This document shows positions 17,301 through 26,796 of a stretch of 64,000 bases of DNA, piece by piece (position 1 is the first letter of the stretch; every line of letters begins with the position of its first letter). Below the pieces are notes generated by a model that had not been told where the DNA came from, did not search any database, and was given only the letters and a program-made list of their open reading frames with translations. The position numbers and the translations under genes are program-made. This stretch comes from Amantichitinum ursilacus (lineage in GTDB: Bacteria > Pseudomonadota > Gammaproteobacteria > Burkholderiales > Chitinibacteraceae), in NCBI RefSeq assembly GCF_001294205.1, contig NZ_LAQT01000005.1:1-64000 (forward strand). The letters run 5' to 3'.

Positions 17301-18554
17301 ATGCATAGCAAGAATATTCTGCGCAGTGCTGTAGTAGCAGCCCTGCTGGCAGCGGGCGCAGCGCAAGCCGGCACCCTGACCATTGAAAGCTGGCGTACCG
17401 ATGACAAGGCACTGTGGGAAGAAGTGTTGATCCCGGCCTTCCAGAAAAAATATCCGGGCGTCACCGTCAAGTTTGCGCCGACCGCCCCCACCGAATACGA
17501 CTCCAGCCTGAACGCACGTCTGGCGGGCGGTACCGCCGGTGACCTGATCACCTGCCGTCCGTTCGACAAGTCGCTGGATCTGTACAAGAAAGGCCAGCTG
17601 GAAAAACTGAACGGCAAGAAGGGTCTGGAAAACTTCCCGGCTTCGGCCAAAGTGGCTTGGGAAACCGATGATGGCAAAGACACCTTCTGCGAACCGATCG
17701 CCTCGGTCATCCACGGCTTTCTGTACAACAAAAAGATCTTTAAAGAACTGGGCCTGAACGAGCCGAAAACCACCGACGAATTCTTCAAGGTGATGGACAA
17801 GGTCAAGGCGTCGGGCAAATACACCCCGCTGGCGCTGGGCACCAATGACCAGTGGGAAGCCAGCCAGATCGTTTACACCAGCATCGGCGCGCCGTACTGG
17901 CACGGTGAAGAAGGCCGTAAAGCGTTGATCAATGGCAAGGCCAAGTTCACCGACGCCGGCTTTACCGAACCGTTTGAAGTGGAAGCCAAATACGGCCCGT
18001 ATCTGGCCAAGGGCTACAGCGCGCAAACCTACGCCGATACGCAAAACCTGTTTGCATCGGGCAAGGCCGCCATCGTTGCCGCCGGTTCGTGGGATATCGG
18101 TTACTACAACCAGAACGCGCAAGGCTTCGAGCTGGGCGCCTTCCCGCCGCCGGTGCCCAAGGCTGGCGACAAGTGCTACATCTCGGATCACACCGATCTG
18201 GGTATGGGCGTGAACACCAAGTCGAAGAACAAGGAAGACGCGTACAAGTTTGTTGAATGGCTGGGTTCGCAAGAGTTTGCGGATCTGTACACCAACAAGG
18301 TGACGGGTTTCTTCTCGCTGTCCAGCCACACCATCGCCGTTAAAGACCCGGTGGCCAAGGAATTCCTCGACTGGCGCAAGAGCTGCGCGTCCACCATCCG
18401 TGTGAACGCCCAGATTCTGAACCGCGGCACGCCGAACATGGAAAACGAGCTGTGGAACATCAACTCGCAAGTCATCAACGGCAAGATGTCGCCGAAAGAT
18501 GCCGCTGCGCGTCTGCAGTCTGGTCTGGCCAAGTGGTACAAGCCGGCGCAGTAA
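17301..18554 (+). CDS. Sugar ABC transporter, periplasmic binding protein
   Basis: This 417-residue protein has a signal peptide (1-23, ending GAAQA) and a family-1 solute-binding fold (TLTIESWRTDDKALWEEVLIPAFQKKYPG, SGKAAIVAAGSWDIGYYNQ, GMGVNTKSKNKEDAYKFVEWL). It should capture a sugar and hand it to the permeases at 18839 and 19764. The arrangement of binding protein, two permeases and ATPase resembles gtsABCD and other glucose/mannose or maltose-type importers; the substrate cannot be fixed from sequence. The start has a good GAGGAG site. The separation from the permease genes by hairpins suggests it is made in excess. Confidence 0.92.
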   Translation: MHSKNILRSAVVAALLAAGAAQAGTLTIESWRTDDKALWEEVLIPAFQKKYPGVTVKFAPTAPTEYDSSLNARLAGGTAGDLITCRPFDKSLDLYKKGQLEKLNGKKGLENFPASAKVAWETDDGKDTFCEPIASVIHGFLYNKKIFKELGLNEPKTTDEFFKVMDKVKASGKYTPLALGTNDQWEASQIVYTSIGAPYWHGEEGRKALINGKAKFTDAGFTEPFEVEAKYGPYLAKGYSAQTYADTQNLFASGKAAIVAAGSWDIGYYNQNAQGFELGAFPPPVPKAGDKCYISDHTDLGMGVNTKSKNKEDAYKFVEWLGSQEFADLYTNKVTGFFSLSSHTIAVKDPVAKEFLDWRKSCASTIRVNAQILNRGTPNMENELWNINSQVINGKMSPKDAAARLQSGLAKWYKPAQ

Positions 18555-18576
18555 TGCTTTAAACCTGTAAGGCACC

Positions 18577-18602
18577 GGGTGGCGCACCCCATTGCGCCAC
18601 CC
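18577..18602 (+). other. Intercistronic stem-loop after the binding-protein gene
   Basis: GGGTGGCGCA and TGCGCCACCC form a perfect 10-bp stem with a six-base loop 22 bases after the stop. There is no T-tract, so it is more likely an mRNA-stabilising hairpin than a terminator, as seen after binding-protein genes in other importer operons. Confidence 0.6.
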
Positions 18603-18693
18603 ACCTGCATCGGGGGAGAACGATGCCGGCGGTGTGTTGCGGGGGCTTCATCCTGAACGCTCCATTCAATGTTTTACCCTCGACTGTGAGTTG

Positions 18694-18726
18694 GGCCGGC
18701 GGCCAACGCTGCCGGCCACTTTTTTG
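18694..18726 (+). terminator. Intrinsic terminator between binding protein and permeases
   Basis: GGCCGGC (18694-18700) and GCCGGCC (18711-18717) form a 7-bp GC stem followed by AC and six T. It would stop most transcription from the binding-protein promoter and reduce permease expression, or the permeases may have their own promoter between it and 18839. Confidence 0.7.
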
Positions 18727-18838
18727 TCTGGCGAGGTGGTTTTTGCCTGACCTGTGCACCACCCCACGTAACACGCTCAATACCGAATTCAATACGACCC
18801 ACGCCGCGCGCGTGGTGTCCGCAAGGGAGTAATCAGCC

Positions 18839-19753
18839 ATGAAACGCACGTTTCCCTGGCATATCGCGGTGTTTCTCGCGCCGGCATTCGTTATCTACGC
18901 GGTCTTCAGTGCGTTTCCGCTGATCGACACATTGCGCCTCAGCTTCTTCACCACTAGCGACAGCGGCGCGCAATCGTGGGCCGGGCTGCTCAACTACCAT
19001 ACCTTGCTGGGCGACCCTAACTGGTCAGAAGGGTTCTGGAATGCGATGCGCAACAACGTCAAATTCTTTCTGATCCATATGTGTATCCAGAACCCGCTGG
19101 GGCTGTTGCTGGCGGCGCTGATGAGCACCAAGGGCGTGAAGTTTGCCAAGGCCTACCAGACCGCGATTTTTCTGCCGACGCTGCTGTCGGTGGTGATCAT
19201 CGGCTTTATCTGGCAGCTGATTTTGTCGCCGCTGTGGGGCGTGTCCGAGAAAATGCTGGGCTGGGTGCATCTGCAAGACTTTTTTGCGCCGTGGCTGGGC
19301 CAGGAAGAAACCGCGCTGTACACGCTAAGCCTGATGTCGGTGTGGCAGTTTGTGGGTATCCCGATGATGCTGATCTACGCCGCGCTGATTGCCATTCCCG
19401 ATGAAATCATCGAAGCCGCGTATGTGGAAGGCGCCTCGGCCTGGCGCATTTTCTGGACCATCCGCGTGCCGCTGATCCTGCCCACGCTGGGCCTGACCAC
19501 CATCCTGACCTTTGTCGGTAACTTCAACGCGTTTGATCTGATCTATTCGGTCAAAGGCGCGCTGGCCGGGCCTAACTTCTCTACCGATATTCTGGGCACG
19601 TATTTCTATCGCGCGTTTTTTGGTTACCAGTCGCAGATTGGCAGCCCGACCATGGGCGCGGCCGTGGCCACCATGATGTTCCTGGTCATCCTGGGCGGCG
19701 TGGCGGTGTACTTCTACTTTATCCAGCGCAAGCTGCAACGCTTCAGCTTCTAA
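18839..19753 (+). CDS. Sugar ABC transporter permease (MalF/UgpA type)
   Basis: This 304-residue integral membrane protein of the binding-protein-dependent permease family has about six membrane helices starting WHIAVFLAPAFVIYAVF. The conserved EAA loop EAAYVEGASAWRIFWTIRVPLILP, which docks on the ATPase, lies at ~195-220. It pairs with the next permease to form the translocation channel. The stop is 10 bases before the next start, so the two are co-transcribed. Confidence 0.93.
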   Translation: MKRTFPWHIAVFLAPAFVIYAVFSAFPLIDTLRLSFFTTSDSGAQSWAGLLNYHTLLGDPNWSEGFWNAMRNNVKFFLIHMCIQNPLGLLLAALMSTKGVKFAKAYQTAIFLPTLLSVVIIGFIWQLILSPLWGVSEKMLGWVHLQDFFAPWLGQEETALYTLSLMSVWQFVGIPMMLIYAALIAIPDEIIEAAYVEGASAWRIFWTIRVPLILPTLGLTTILTFVGNFNAFDLIYSVKGALAGPNFSTDILGTYFYRAFFGYQSQIGSPTMGAAVATMMFLVILGGVAVYFYFIQRKLQRFSF

Positions 19754-19763
19754 GGAGCCCATC

Positions 19764-20612
19764 ATGCAAGCAAAACACAATGGGGCTACCCGCTTTGCCA
19801 CCGCCGGCCTGACGCAGATTGTGCTGGCGGGCTATACGCTGCTGGCGCTGTTTCCGATTGCGCTGATCATCATCAACTCGCTAAAAAGCCGCGCCGGCAT
19901 CTTTGATGATCCCTTGGCGCTGCCCAATAGCGAAACCTTCAGCCTGATCGGCTTTGAAAAGGTGCTGCATTCGTCGCACTTTACGCTGTACTTCGGCAAC
20001 AGCCTGATCGTGACGATTACTTCGCTGGTGCTGATTCTGCTGTTTGGCGCGATGGCCGCCTGGGCCCTGGCTGAATATCGTTTTAAAGGCAGCCGCATCC
20101 TGGCCCTGTTTTTTGCCTTCGGCATCATGGTGCCGATCCGGCTGGGTACGGTGTCCATCCTCAAGCTGATGGTCAGCCTGCAACTGGTGAATACGCTGAC
20201 CGCGCTGGTGCTGGTGTATGTGGCGCAAGGCTTGCCGCTGGCGATCATGATCCTGAGCGAATTCATGCAGCAGATTCCCAAAGAGCTGAAAGAGGCCGCG
20301 CGCTGTGATGGCGTCGGCGAATTCAAGATCTTTTTCCAGGTGGTGCTGCCGCTGATCCGCCCCGCCGTGGCCACCGTGGCCGTGTTCACCATGGTGCCGA
20401 TCTGGAACGACTTGTGGTTTCCGCTGATTCTGGCGCCGGGTGACGACACCAAAACCGTCACGCTGGGCGTGCAGCAGTTTATTGGCCAGTACGTGACCAA
20501 CTGGAACGCCGTGTTGGCCTCGCTGACGCTGGCCGTGCTGCCGGTGCTGATCATGTACGTGTTCTTCAGCCGACAACTGATCCGCGGCATTACCGCTGGC
20601 GCAGTCAAATAA
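19764..20612 (+). CDS. Sugar ABC transporter permease (MalG/UgpE type)
   Basis: This 282-residue six-helix permease is the second half of the channel. Its EAA loop is KELKEAARCDGVGEFKIFFQVVLPLIRP. The N-terminus LAGYTLLALFPIALIIINSLK and the ending LIRGITAGAVK are typical of the MalG/UgpE family. It follows AAGGAG and is separated from the ATPase gene by 58 bases. Confidence 0.93.
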   Translation: MQAKHNGATRFATAGLTQIVLAGYTLLALFPIALIIINSLKSRAGIFDDPLALPNSETFSLIGFEKVLHSSHFTLYFGNSLIVTITSLVLILLFGAMAAWALAEYRFKGSRILALFFAFGIMVPIRLGTVSILKLMVSLQLVNTLTALVLVYVAQGLPLAIMILSEFMQQIPKELKEAARCDGVGEFKIFFQVVLPLIRPAVATVAVFTMVPIWNDLWFPLILAPGDDTKTVTLGVQQFIGQYVTNWNAVLASLTLAVLPVLIMYVFFSRQLIRGITAGAVK

Positions 20613-20670
20613 ATCGCACCCGACAAGAATACCGGCGCGCTCAAGGCCGCCCGCTTTTGGAGTTACACCG

Positions 20671-21801
<1,131 letters not shown>

Positions 21802-21818
21802 CAGGCCGGATTGTCGGC

Positions 21819-21860
21819 AAAAAAACCGGTGCCTCGCCGTATGCGACGCGCCGGTTTTTT
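21819..21860 (+). terminator. Intrinsic terminator of the sugar importer operon
   Basis: AAAACCGGTGC pairs with GCGCCGGTTTT (one G-T wobble), with an inner TCGC/GCGA stem, and is followed by six T. The A-tract on the left could give weak activity on the other strand. Confidence 0.85.
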
Positions 21861-21979
21861 GTTGCCCTTGCGCAGCCGTTTTGTACATCCCGCAGCCGCC
21901 CGCTGCATGTGCAAGCGCGCCCTGCCCGCCTACACTGAAGCCCATCGCGCGGCGTCGCCGCTCTCTTTGGGAATACAGC

Positions 21980-22960
21980 ATGCAACAACGTCAATTTGGT
22001 AAAACCGGTTGGTCTGTCAGTGAGATTGGTTTTGGCGCATGGGCCATCGGCGGCAGTTGGGGCGATGTGTCGGACCGTGATGCCGAGGCCGCGCTTAACG
22101 CCGCGCTGGATGCGGGCGTGACGTTTCTGGATACCGCCGATGTGTATGGCGATGGCCGCTCGGAACGACTGATTGCGCGCGTGCTGAAAAGCCGTGGCCG
22201 TGATGGCGTGGTGGTGGCCACCAAAGCCGGGCGCAAGATCAATCCGCATGTGTCGGCGGGTTATACCCCTGCCGCGCTCGAAGGCTATATCGATGCCTCG
22301 CTGCGCAATCTGGAAGTGGATGCGCTTGATCTGCTGCAACTGCACTGCCCGCCCACCGACGTGTTCTATCGGCCCGAGATTTTTGCCGCGCTGGACCAGT
22401 TGGTAAGCAAAGGCAAACTGAAGGCCTATGGCGTCTCGGTCGAGAAAGTGGAAGAAGCGCTCAAGGCGCTGGAATACCCGATCAGCAGCGTGCAGATCAT
22501 CTTTAACATGTTCCGCCAACGCCCGACCGAGCACTTTTTTGAACGCGCCCAAGCGCAACAAGTGGCCATCATCGCGCGCGTGCCGCTGGCCAGTGGGCTG
22601 CTGACCGGCAAGTTGACCGCACAGAGCAGCTTTGCCCGCGAAGACCATCGCAACTTCAACCGCCATGGTGAAGCGTTTGATGTGGGCGAAACCTTCAGCG
22701 GCGTGCCGTACGACGTCGGCCTGCAAGCCGTAGAAGAACTGCGCGCCATCACCGGCAACATCCCGCTGGCGCAACTGGCGCTGCGCTGGATACTGATGTT
22801 CGACGCCATCACCGTCGCCATACCCGGCGCGAAGAACCCCAGCCAGGCCCAGAGCAACGCCGCCGCAGCAGCATTGCCCCCGCTTTCCGCAGAACAAATG
22901 GCCGCCGTCAAACAGGTTTACGACACGCATATCAAGCCGCATGTGCATCAGCGGTGGTGA
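21980..22960 (+). CDS. Aldo/keto reductase
   Basis: This 326-residue NAD(P)H-dependent oxidoreductase has the full catalytic tetrad D51 and Y56 (FLDTADVYGDGRSE), K82 (VVATKAGRKI) and H122 (LLQLHCPP). The C-terminal ALRWILMFDAITVAIPGAKN is typical of AKR families that act on sugars or small carbonyls. The start MQQRQFGKTGWS was chosen; a longer in-frame reading to 21881 has no family similarity. It lies after the terminator and so has its own promoter. Sugar metabolism is suggested only by neighbourhood. Confidence 0.9.
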   Translation: MQQRQFGKTGWSVSEIGFGAWAIGGSWGDVSDRDAEAALNAALDAGVTFLDTADVYGDGRSERLIARVLKSRGRDGVVVATKAGRKINPHVSAGYTPAALEGYIDASLRNLEVDALDLLQLHCPPTDVFYRPEIFAALDQLVSKGKLKAYGVSVEKVEEALKALEYPISSVQIIFNMFRQRPTEHFFERAQAQQVAIIARVPLASGLLTGKLTAQSSFAREDHRNFNRHGEAFDVGETFSGVPYDVGLQAVEELRAITGNIPLAQLALRWILMFDAITVAIPGAKNPSQAQSNAAAAALPPLSAEQMAAVKQVYDTHIKPHVHQRW

Positions 22961-23680
22961 GGGTGGCGGGACGGAGGCGCTACGCGTGCAGATGGCGATG
23001 GCGTTTTTCTTGATGGCATTGAGTGGTGGGTCTTGACCCACCCTATGAAACAACAGCTTTTGACCTGGCCCCGGCAACAGCGAAGCACATTGCCCCGAAT
23101 CAAGGTACTTTTTGATGGCTCTGAGTGGTGGGTCTTGACCCACCCTATGAGACAACAGCTTTTGACCTGGCCTCGGCAACAGCGCAGCGCATTGCCCCGA
23201 ATCAACAAAGCCGTGTCGGGGGCGTTGAAGTGGGGTCAGTTTGCGTACCGCCGGAGCGGAGGGGCCGGAGCGTACATAAGTACGTGAGGACCCCGAGCAC
23301 CGCCGGGACGCAAAATGGCCCCGCTACAACGCCCCCCTCACAAAAAAAAGATGGGGGGCCAGGAGTCCCCCCACCAATGTGCTTTTATGCTTTTGCTGCA
23401 TTACCAACCCGGTAACCCGCCAACGACGCGCTTGCTGGCGCGCCGGCAAAATGGGCGGAGAGTCATACACTTCACTTCGATACATCCTTACCGCGCCCGG
23501 CTTTCTGTTTAACCTGGCGCTTCTACGCCCACACCAACCCCACCTGGAACAACAGCCGGATGGCCCAGGGCCACGCGGCTGTTGTTTTTGATGCAGTGGT
23601 CTGGTCCCGTAGACGGGAACCCGCGAGATGAACGCCTTGCGTTGCCGCCTGGCGCTCACACGCAGATCAGGCCCTGCGAC
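22961..23680. other. Repeat-containing intergenic region before lamB end
   Basis: This 720-base stretch between the convergent reductase and lamB genes contains the 102-bp tandem repeat (23007-23210) with two solo palindrome ends. A C-rich stretch lies at 23320-23380, and the rest has no convincing ORF. No clear intrinsic terminator for lamB was found. Confidence 0.6.
23007..23210. repeat. 102-bp tandem duplication carrying solo palindrome ends
   Basis: Two head-to-tail units of ~102 bp each hold GGTGGGTC-TT-GACCCACC followed by CTATG (stem starts 23025 and 23127), then AACAGCTTTTGACCTGGCC, CGGCAACAGCG and CATTGCCCCGAATCAA. The hairpins match one end of the full elements at 9600 and 13202; the remainder of the unit does not. 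Confidence 0.8.
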
Positions 23681-24973
23681 TTACCACCATGCTTCTGCTT
23701 GAACGCCGATCGAGCTGCCCGAAGTCGCGCCGTTGTAAACGCTAGCGGTGCCGTCGGAATTGAAGCTGTTCATTGCGCCGTTCTTGGCCGCATCGTTCCA
23801 CTTGGCGTAGGTGTAGAACAGACGCAGTTCCGGACGGGCATAAGCGCCACGGCCAGCTGCTGCGGTCAGTGCAAACGTCACCTTGCCCAGAGTCTGGGTC
23901 GAACCTTGGTCCGGCTTGAACGACTCGTAGCCCACTTCAGTTGCGAAACCGAAGATGTCAGTGAAGTGATACTGCGGACGCGCGCCGATGGCCCACCAGG
24001 TGTCATCGCCAGCGGTTTCATACTTGTCTTTGCGATAAACAGCGTGGGCCATCAGGGTCCAGTTGCTGTTCTTCGGCTCAAGCGTGATGTTGTCGAAGAT
24101 CTGGGTGGTGCTGTCGTCGGTGGTGGCCGACTGGTTCACTTGCGAGAAGTTACCCGTTGCGTTGGCGCCACGGCCGTATTGCAGACCCACGCGGTTGGAG
24201 CCGAGGTCGGCAACCGGGTGATCGAATGCAGCGGACAGGTACCAGCCGTTCTTGGCGGCAGCAGTCGGGGTGATCACGCCGTTGGCGTTGGCGGTGTCAT
24301 CCGCCTTGTCGCCGAAAGTTGCGCCAGCGTTGAAGGTGAACGCGCCCGGGCCAGCCACCACGTTGGAAACCTTGAACAGGTTTTCCAGCCAGGTACGGTT
24401 GGTGTGAGCGGTGTCGATCGGGCGCATCAACGCGTAGCTGAACAGCGCGCCGCTGTTGCCCAGAGCGATGTTTTCGATACCAGCGCCATCGCCGTCACCG
24501 ACCAGGTACTTGTAATCGAGCATGTGCAGGTCAGGACGATCGTAGTAACGACGGCCGGCCCACAGCACTGCGTCTTTCAGCGCGCCGTCACCGAAGTGCG
24601 AAACGCTGATGTAGTTTTGTGCGAAGTTGGTCTTGTTGCTGCCCCAATCCGAGTACGGTGCATCCGCCTGGATCATGGTGTGGGCAACCCACTGCGCGCC
24701 GTTGGACTGGTTGAATACCGGGATGTCCAGGCCGATTTCGGCGTAGGCATCACATTCGTTACCAAGACGGAATTTAGCGTAGCCCACGCCAAAACATTCA
24801 GCGGTGCCGCCCTTGCCAGCGACGCCCCAGCCTGCACGGAAGTAACCCGTGGAGGTAACGCTACCAATGACAGATTGAACGGCGGTAGGAACCACGTCGT
24901 CCGCGAAGGACATTGCGCCGGCTACCAGCATCGCTGCAGCGGCGATCTGAGTAATGCGGAACTTGTATGCCAT
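23681..24973 (-). CDS. lamB: LamB-family sugar porin (maltoporin-like)
   Basis: This 430-residue outer-membrane protein has a signal peptide (1-24, ending GAMSFA). LamB-type features are GYFRAGWGV at the mature N-terminus, AKFRLGNECDAYAEIGLD, a VLWAGRRYYDRPDLHMLDYKY constriction-loop region, alternating amphipathic strands, and a terminal QAEAWW ending in an aromatic residue as the barrel-insertion signal. It should form an 18-strand trimeric channel for maltooligosaccharides or related sugars. Its place beside a sugar importer suggests it is the outer-membrane entry for that system. A promoter with an overlapping inverted repeat is visible upstream at 25072-25109. Confidence 0.9.
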   Translation of the reverse strand: MAYKFRITQIAAAAMLVAGAMSFADDVVPTAVQSVIGSVTSTGYFRAGWGVAGKGGTAECFGVGYAKFRLGNECDAYAEIGLDIPVFNQSNGAQWVAHTMIQADAPYSDWGSNKTNFAQNYISVSHFGDGALKDAVLWAGRRYYDRPDLHMLDYKYLVGDGDGAGIENIALGNSGALFSYALMRPIDTAHTNRTWLENLFKVSNVVAGPGAFTFNAGATFGDKADDTANANGVITPTAAAKNGWYLSAAFDHPVADLGSNRVGLQYGRGANATGNFSQVNQSATTDDSTTQIFDNITLEPKNSNWTLMAHAVYRKDKYETAGDDTWWAIGARPQYHFTDIFGFATEVGYESFKPDQGSTQTLGKVTFALTAAAGRGAYARPELRLFYTYAKWNDAAKNGAMNSFNSDGTASVYNGATSGSSIGVQAEAWW

Positions 24974-25071
24974 TTTGTAACTCTCTCTTTTCTCGAGTGG
25001 AAAACCCGTCTATGCGGGGGCTTCAAATAGCTCGCTTCGCTGCCACGACGCTTGCTAATCGGGTACTTCGG

Positions 25072-25109
25072 GCTGGCGAAATTACAAAATAAGCCAGCTG
25101 TCAGTTCAA
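25072..25109 (-). promoter_or_regulatory. lamB promoter with overlapping inverted repeat
   Basis: On the minus strand TTGAAC (25104-25109), a 17-base spacer and TGTAAT (25081-25086) form a good sigma-70 promoter about 100 bases upstream of the lamB start. An inverted repeat GCTGGC-N15-GCCAGC (25072-25098) covers the -10 and part of the spacer, as expected for a repressor operator. The binding protein is unknown. Confidence 0.6.
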
Positions 25110-25168
25110 TCCCGGCGTTGCCATTTGCCTGATTGAGGGGTGCTCGGCAACGACAGGATTCTGTTACT

Positions 25169-25201
25169 GGCCTCACGGCACAGCCGTGGGGCCTTTATTT
25201 T
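25169..25201 (+). terminator. Orphan intrinsic terminator, rightward
   Basis: GGCCTCACGGC and GCCGTGGGGCC pair over 11 bp (one wobble) with a three-base loop, followed by TTTATTTT. No plus-strand gene ends here. It may end a small RNA, or terminate stray transcription before gmk. Confidence 0.6.
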
Positions 25202-25826
25202 GGGTAAAACCTGAGCGGTCAGTAGCGGGGCGGGCTGTAAGCCATGGCTGCCGGGCGGTGAGGACCTTGCCGTGGTCAAAAACTTTTATCGGCCTGGTCG
25301 CTCGGGATTCGTGCACCGCTGGCGTTTCTTTCCCCGAAACTGTGCGTTGAACGATAAGCAGCGGGGGAAGGGGTCGAAATCAGTAGAACACCTGTCGGGG
25401 TTTTTGCGTACGGTGTTTGCTGTATGCGATTTAGCGTGGTTTAGGGCCGATTGCACAACAGTTGTGCAAAAAAGGGCTAAAAAGCGGGTGTTTTGCGTAG
25501 TTTGTTGCACTGCACTACGAAAAAACGATGTTTGTATCCGCGTTTTATTTATGTTGCATAAATCAAACACTCATCCCCTGAAATCGTCCGTTGGTACTCA
25601 CGGCCCCGTCAGCGCATGCCGACAATCACCGTCGCGCAACAAATATTGTCCGGGACAATCAGCACGCTTAAGACGGAAACCTGCCGGGTTTTCGCCTATA
25701 TGACATATATATAAGCAGCCAACCGGATACCGAGACGTTGTCGCCCGATGCGCGCCGTTAGCCGCATCTGAACGTCAGTTCGTTTTGTGCTACCCTGCTA
25801 CCCAGTTTTCAGACGGATGTTTTTCC
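25202..25826. other. lamB-gmk intergenic region with three palindromes
   Basis: The stretch is relatively AT-rich from ~25430 to 25570. It holds three palindromes: TTGCACAAC-A-GTTGTGCAA (25451-25469), TTTATG-TTG-CATAAA (25548-25562) and ATTGTCC-G-GGACAAT (25645-25659). A TATATATAAG run near 25705-25715 may belong to the gmk promoter. The open reading frames here have no recognisable product and look non-coding. Confidence 0.5.
25451..25469. promoter_or_regulatory. Perfect 9-1-9 palindrome, candidate operator
   Basis: TTGCACAAC, a single A, then GTTGTGCAA is a perfect dyad typical of a dimeric repressor site. The arms are too close for a stable RNA hairpin loop. No regulator gene is adjacent. 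Confidence 0.45.
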
Positions 25827-26441
25827 ATGGCAAAAGGCACCATTTATGTCGTGACCGCCCCTTCGGGCGCGGGCAAGACCACGCTGGTCGCGGCGCTGCT
25901 TGCTGCAGACCAGCAGATTCAGCTGTCGATTTCGTACACCTCGCGCCCGGCGCGTTCGGGCGAAGTCGAAGGCAAAGACTATTACTTTGTAGATCGCGCA
26001 AAGTTCGAAAGCATGATCGCGTCGGGTGATTTCCTTGAGTGGGCCGAAGTGTATGGCAACTACTACGGCACTTCGCGCGCATGGATCGAATCGGTGATCG
26101 AAAACGGCCGCGACATCCTGCTGGAAATCGACTGGCAAGGCGCACAGCAAGTCACCAAGCTGTTCCCCGAATCGGTGGGCATCTTTGTATTGCCGCCGTC
26201 GATTGCCACGCTGGAACAACGTCTGCGCGCCCGCGGCAAAGACACTGAAGAAGTAATCCAGCAGCGCATGTCCAAGGCCCGTGAAGAAATGGGTCACGTT
26301 AGCGAAGCGCAATACGTGATCATCAATGAGCACATTGATGACGCCGTGCGCGACATCATCAGCGTGGTGCGCGCCGAGCGACTGCGTGGCGAACGCCAGG
26401 CCATTCGGCATGCCGCACTGGTCGAGGCGCTCAAAGCCTGA
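25827..26441 (+). CDS. gmk: Guanylate kinase
   Basis: This 204-residue cytoplasmic enzyme converts GMP to GDP. The P-loop APSGAGKTTL (residues 10-19), SISYTSRPARSGEVEGKDYYFV (GMP-binding) and DILLEIDWQGAQQV are hallmark segments. The start MAKGTIYV was chosen over an upstream in-frame ATG at 25785 that would add 14 unrelated residues. It heads the gmk-rpoZ-spoT group, linking guanine nucleotides to (p)ppGpp. Confidence 0.97.
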   Translation: MAKGTIYVVTAPSGAGKTTLVAALLAADQQIQLSISYTSRPARSGEVEGKDYYFVDRAKFESMIASGDFLEWAEVYGNYYGTSRAWIESVIENGRDILLEIDWQGAQQVTKLFPESVGIFVLPPSIATLEQRLRARGKDTEEVIQQRMSKAREEMGHVSEAQYVIINEHIDDAVRDIISVVRAERLRGERQAIRHAALVEALKA

Positions 26442-26525
26442 CCCCTTCTGCTACAATGCTGACCTCAACGGCCATCACGGATTCGTGCTGGCCGTTTCAG
26501 TTTTTCTGGAATCTGGAGATACCCA

Positions 26526-26732
26526 ATGGCTCGCATTACCGTCGATGATTGCCTGCACCGCATCGAAAACCGCTTTGATCTGACGCTGGTGGCCGCTTAT
26601 CGCGCTCGCCAGATTGCCAATGGCTCCACCCCGCAAGTGGACGCCCCGGGCCGTGACAAACCCACCGTTCTGGCGCTGCGCGAAGTAGCCGCCGGCATCG
26701 TGGGCCGCGAAGTCCTGAACCGTCGTACCTGA
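26526..26732 (+). CDS. rpoZ: RNA polymerase omega subunit
   Basis: This 68-residue omega subunit helps assemble RNA polymerase and forms part of a ppGpp-binding site. [30 protein letters not shown] and [16 protein letters not shown] are characteristic. GGAG precedes the ATG. It lies 84 bases after gmk and 64 before spoT, probably in one transcript. Confidence 0.97.
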   Translation: MARITVDDCLHRIENRFDLTLVAAYRARQIANGSTPQVDAPGRDKPTVLALREVAAGIVGREVLNRRT

Positions 26733-26796
26733 TCTGACAACATAGCTGGGGCGCGCGGGTCTGTTAATCGGGCCCCAGCGCCCCAAACTGTCTGCT

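Noticed and set aside
17298-18587. A 429-codon minus-strand frame over the sugar-binding protein gene
   Set aside because: It is antisense to a clearly recognisable binding protein and has no recognisable domain or ribosome-binding site.
23007-23210. A small CRISPR-like array
   Set aside because: There are only two tandem 102-bp units with no spacers of constant length and no cas genes nearby.
23582-25030. A 482-codon plus-strand frame over lamB
   Set aside because: It mirrors the lamB coding sequence; the minus-strand product has a signal peptide and LamB motifs, the plus-strand one has neither.
25272-25703. A 143-codon frame in the lamB-gmk interval
   Set aside because: No family resemblance, no ribosome-binding site, and it runs across three palindromes that look regulatory.
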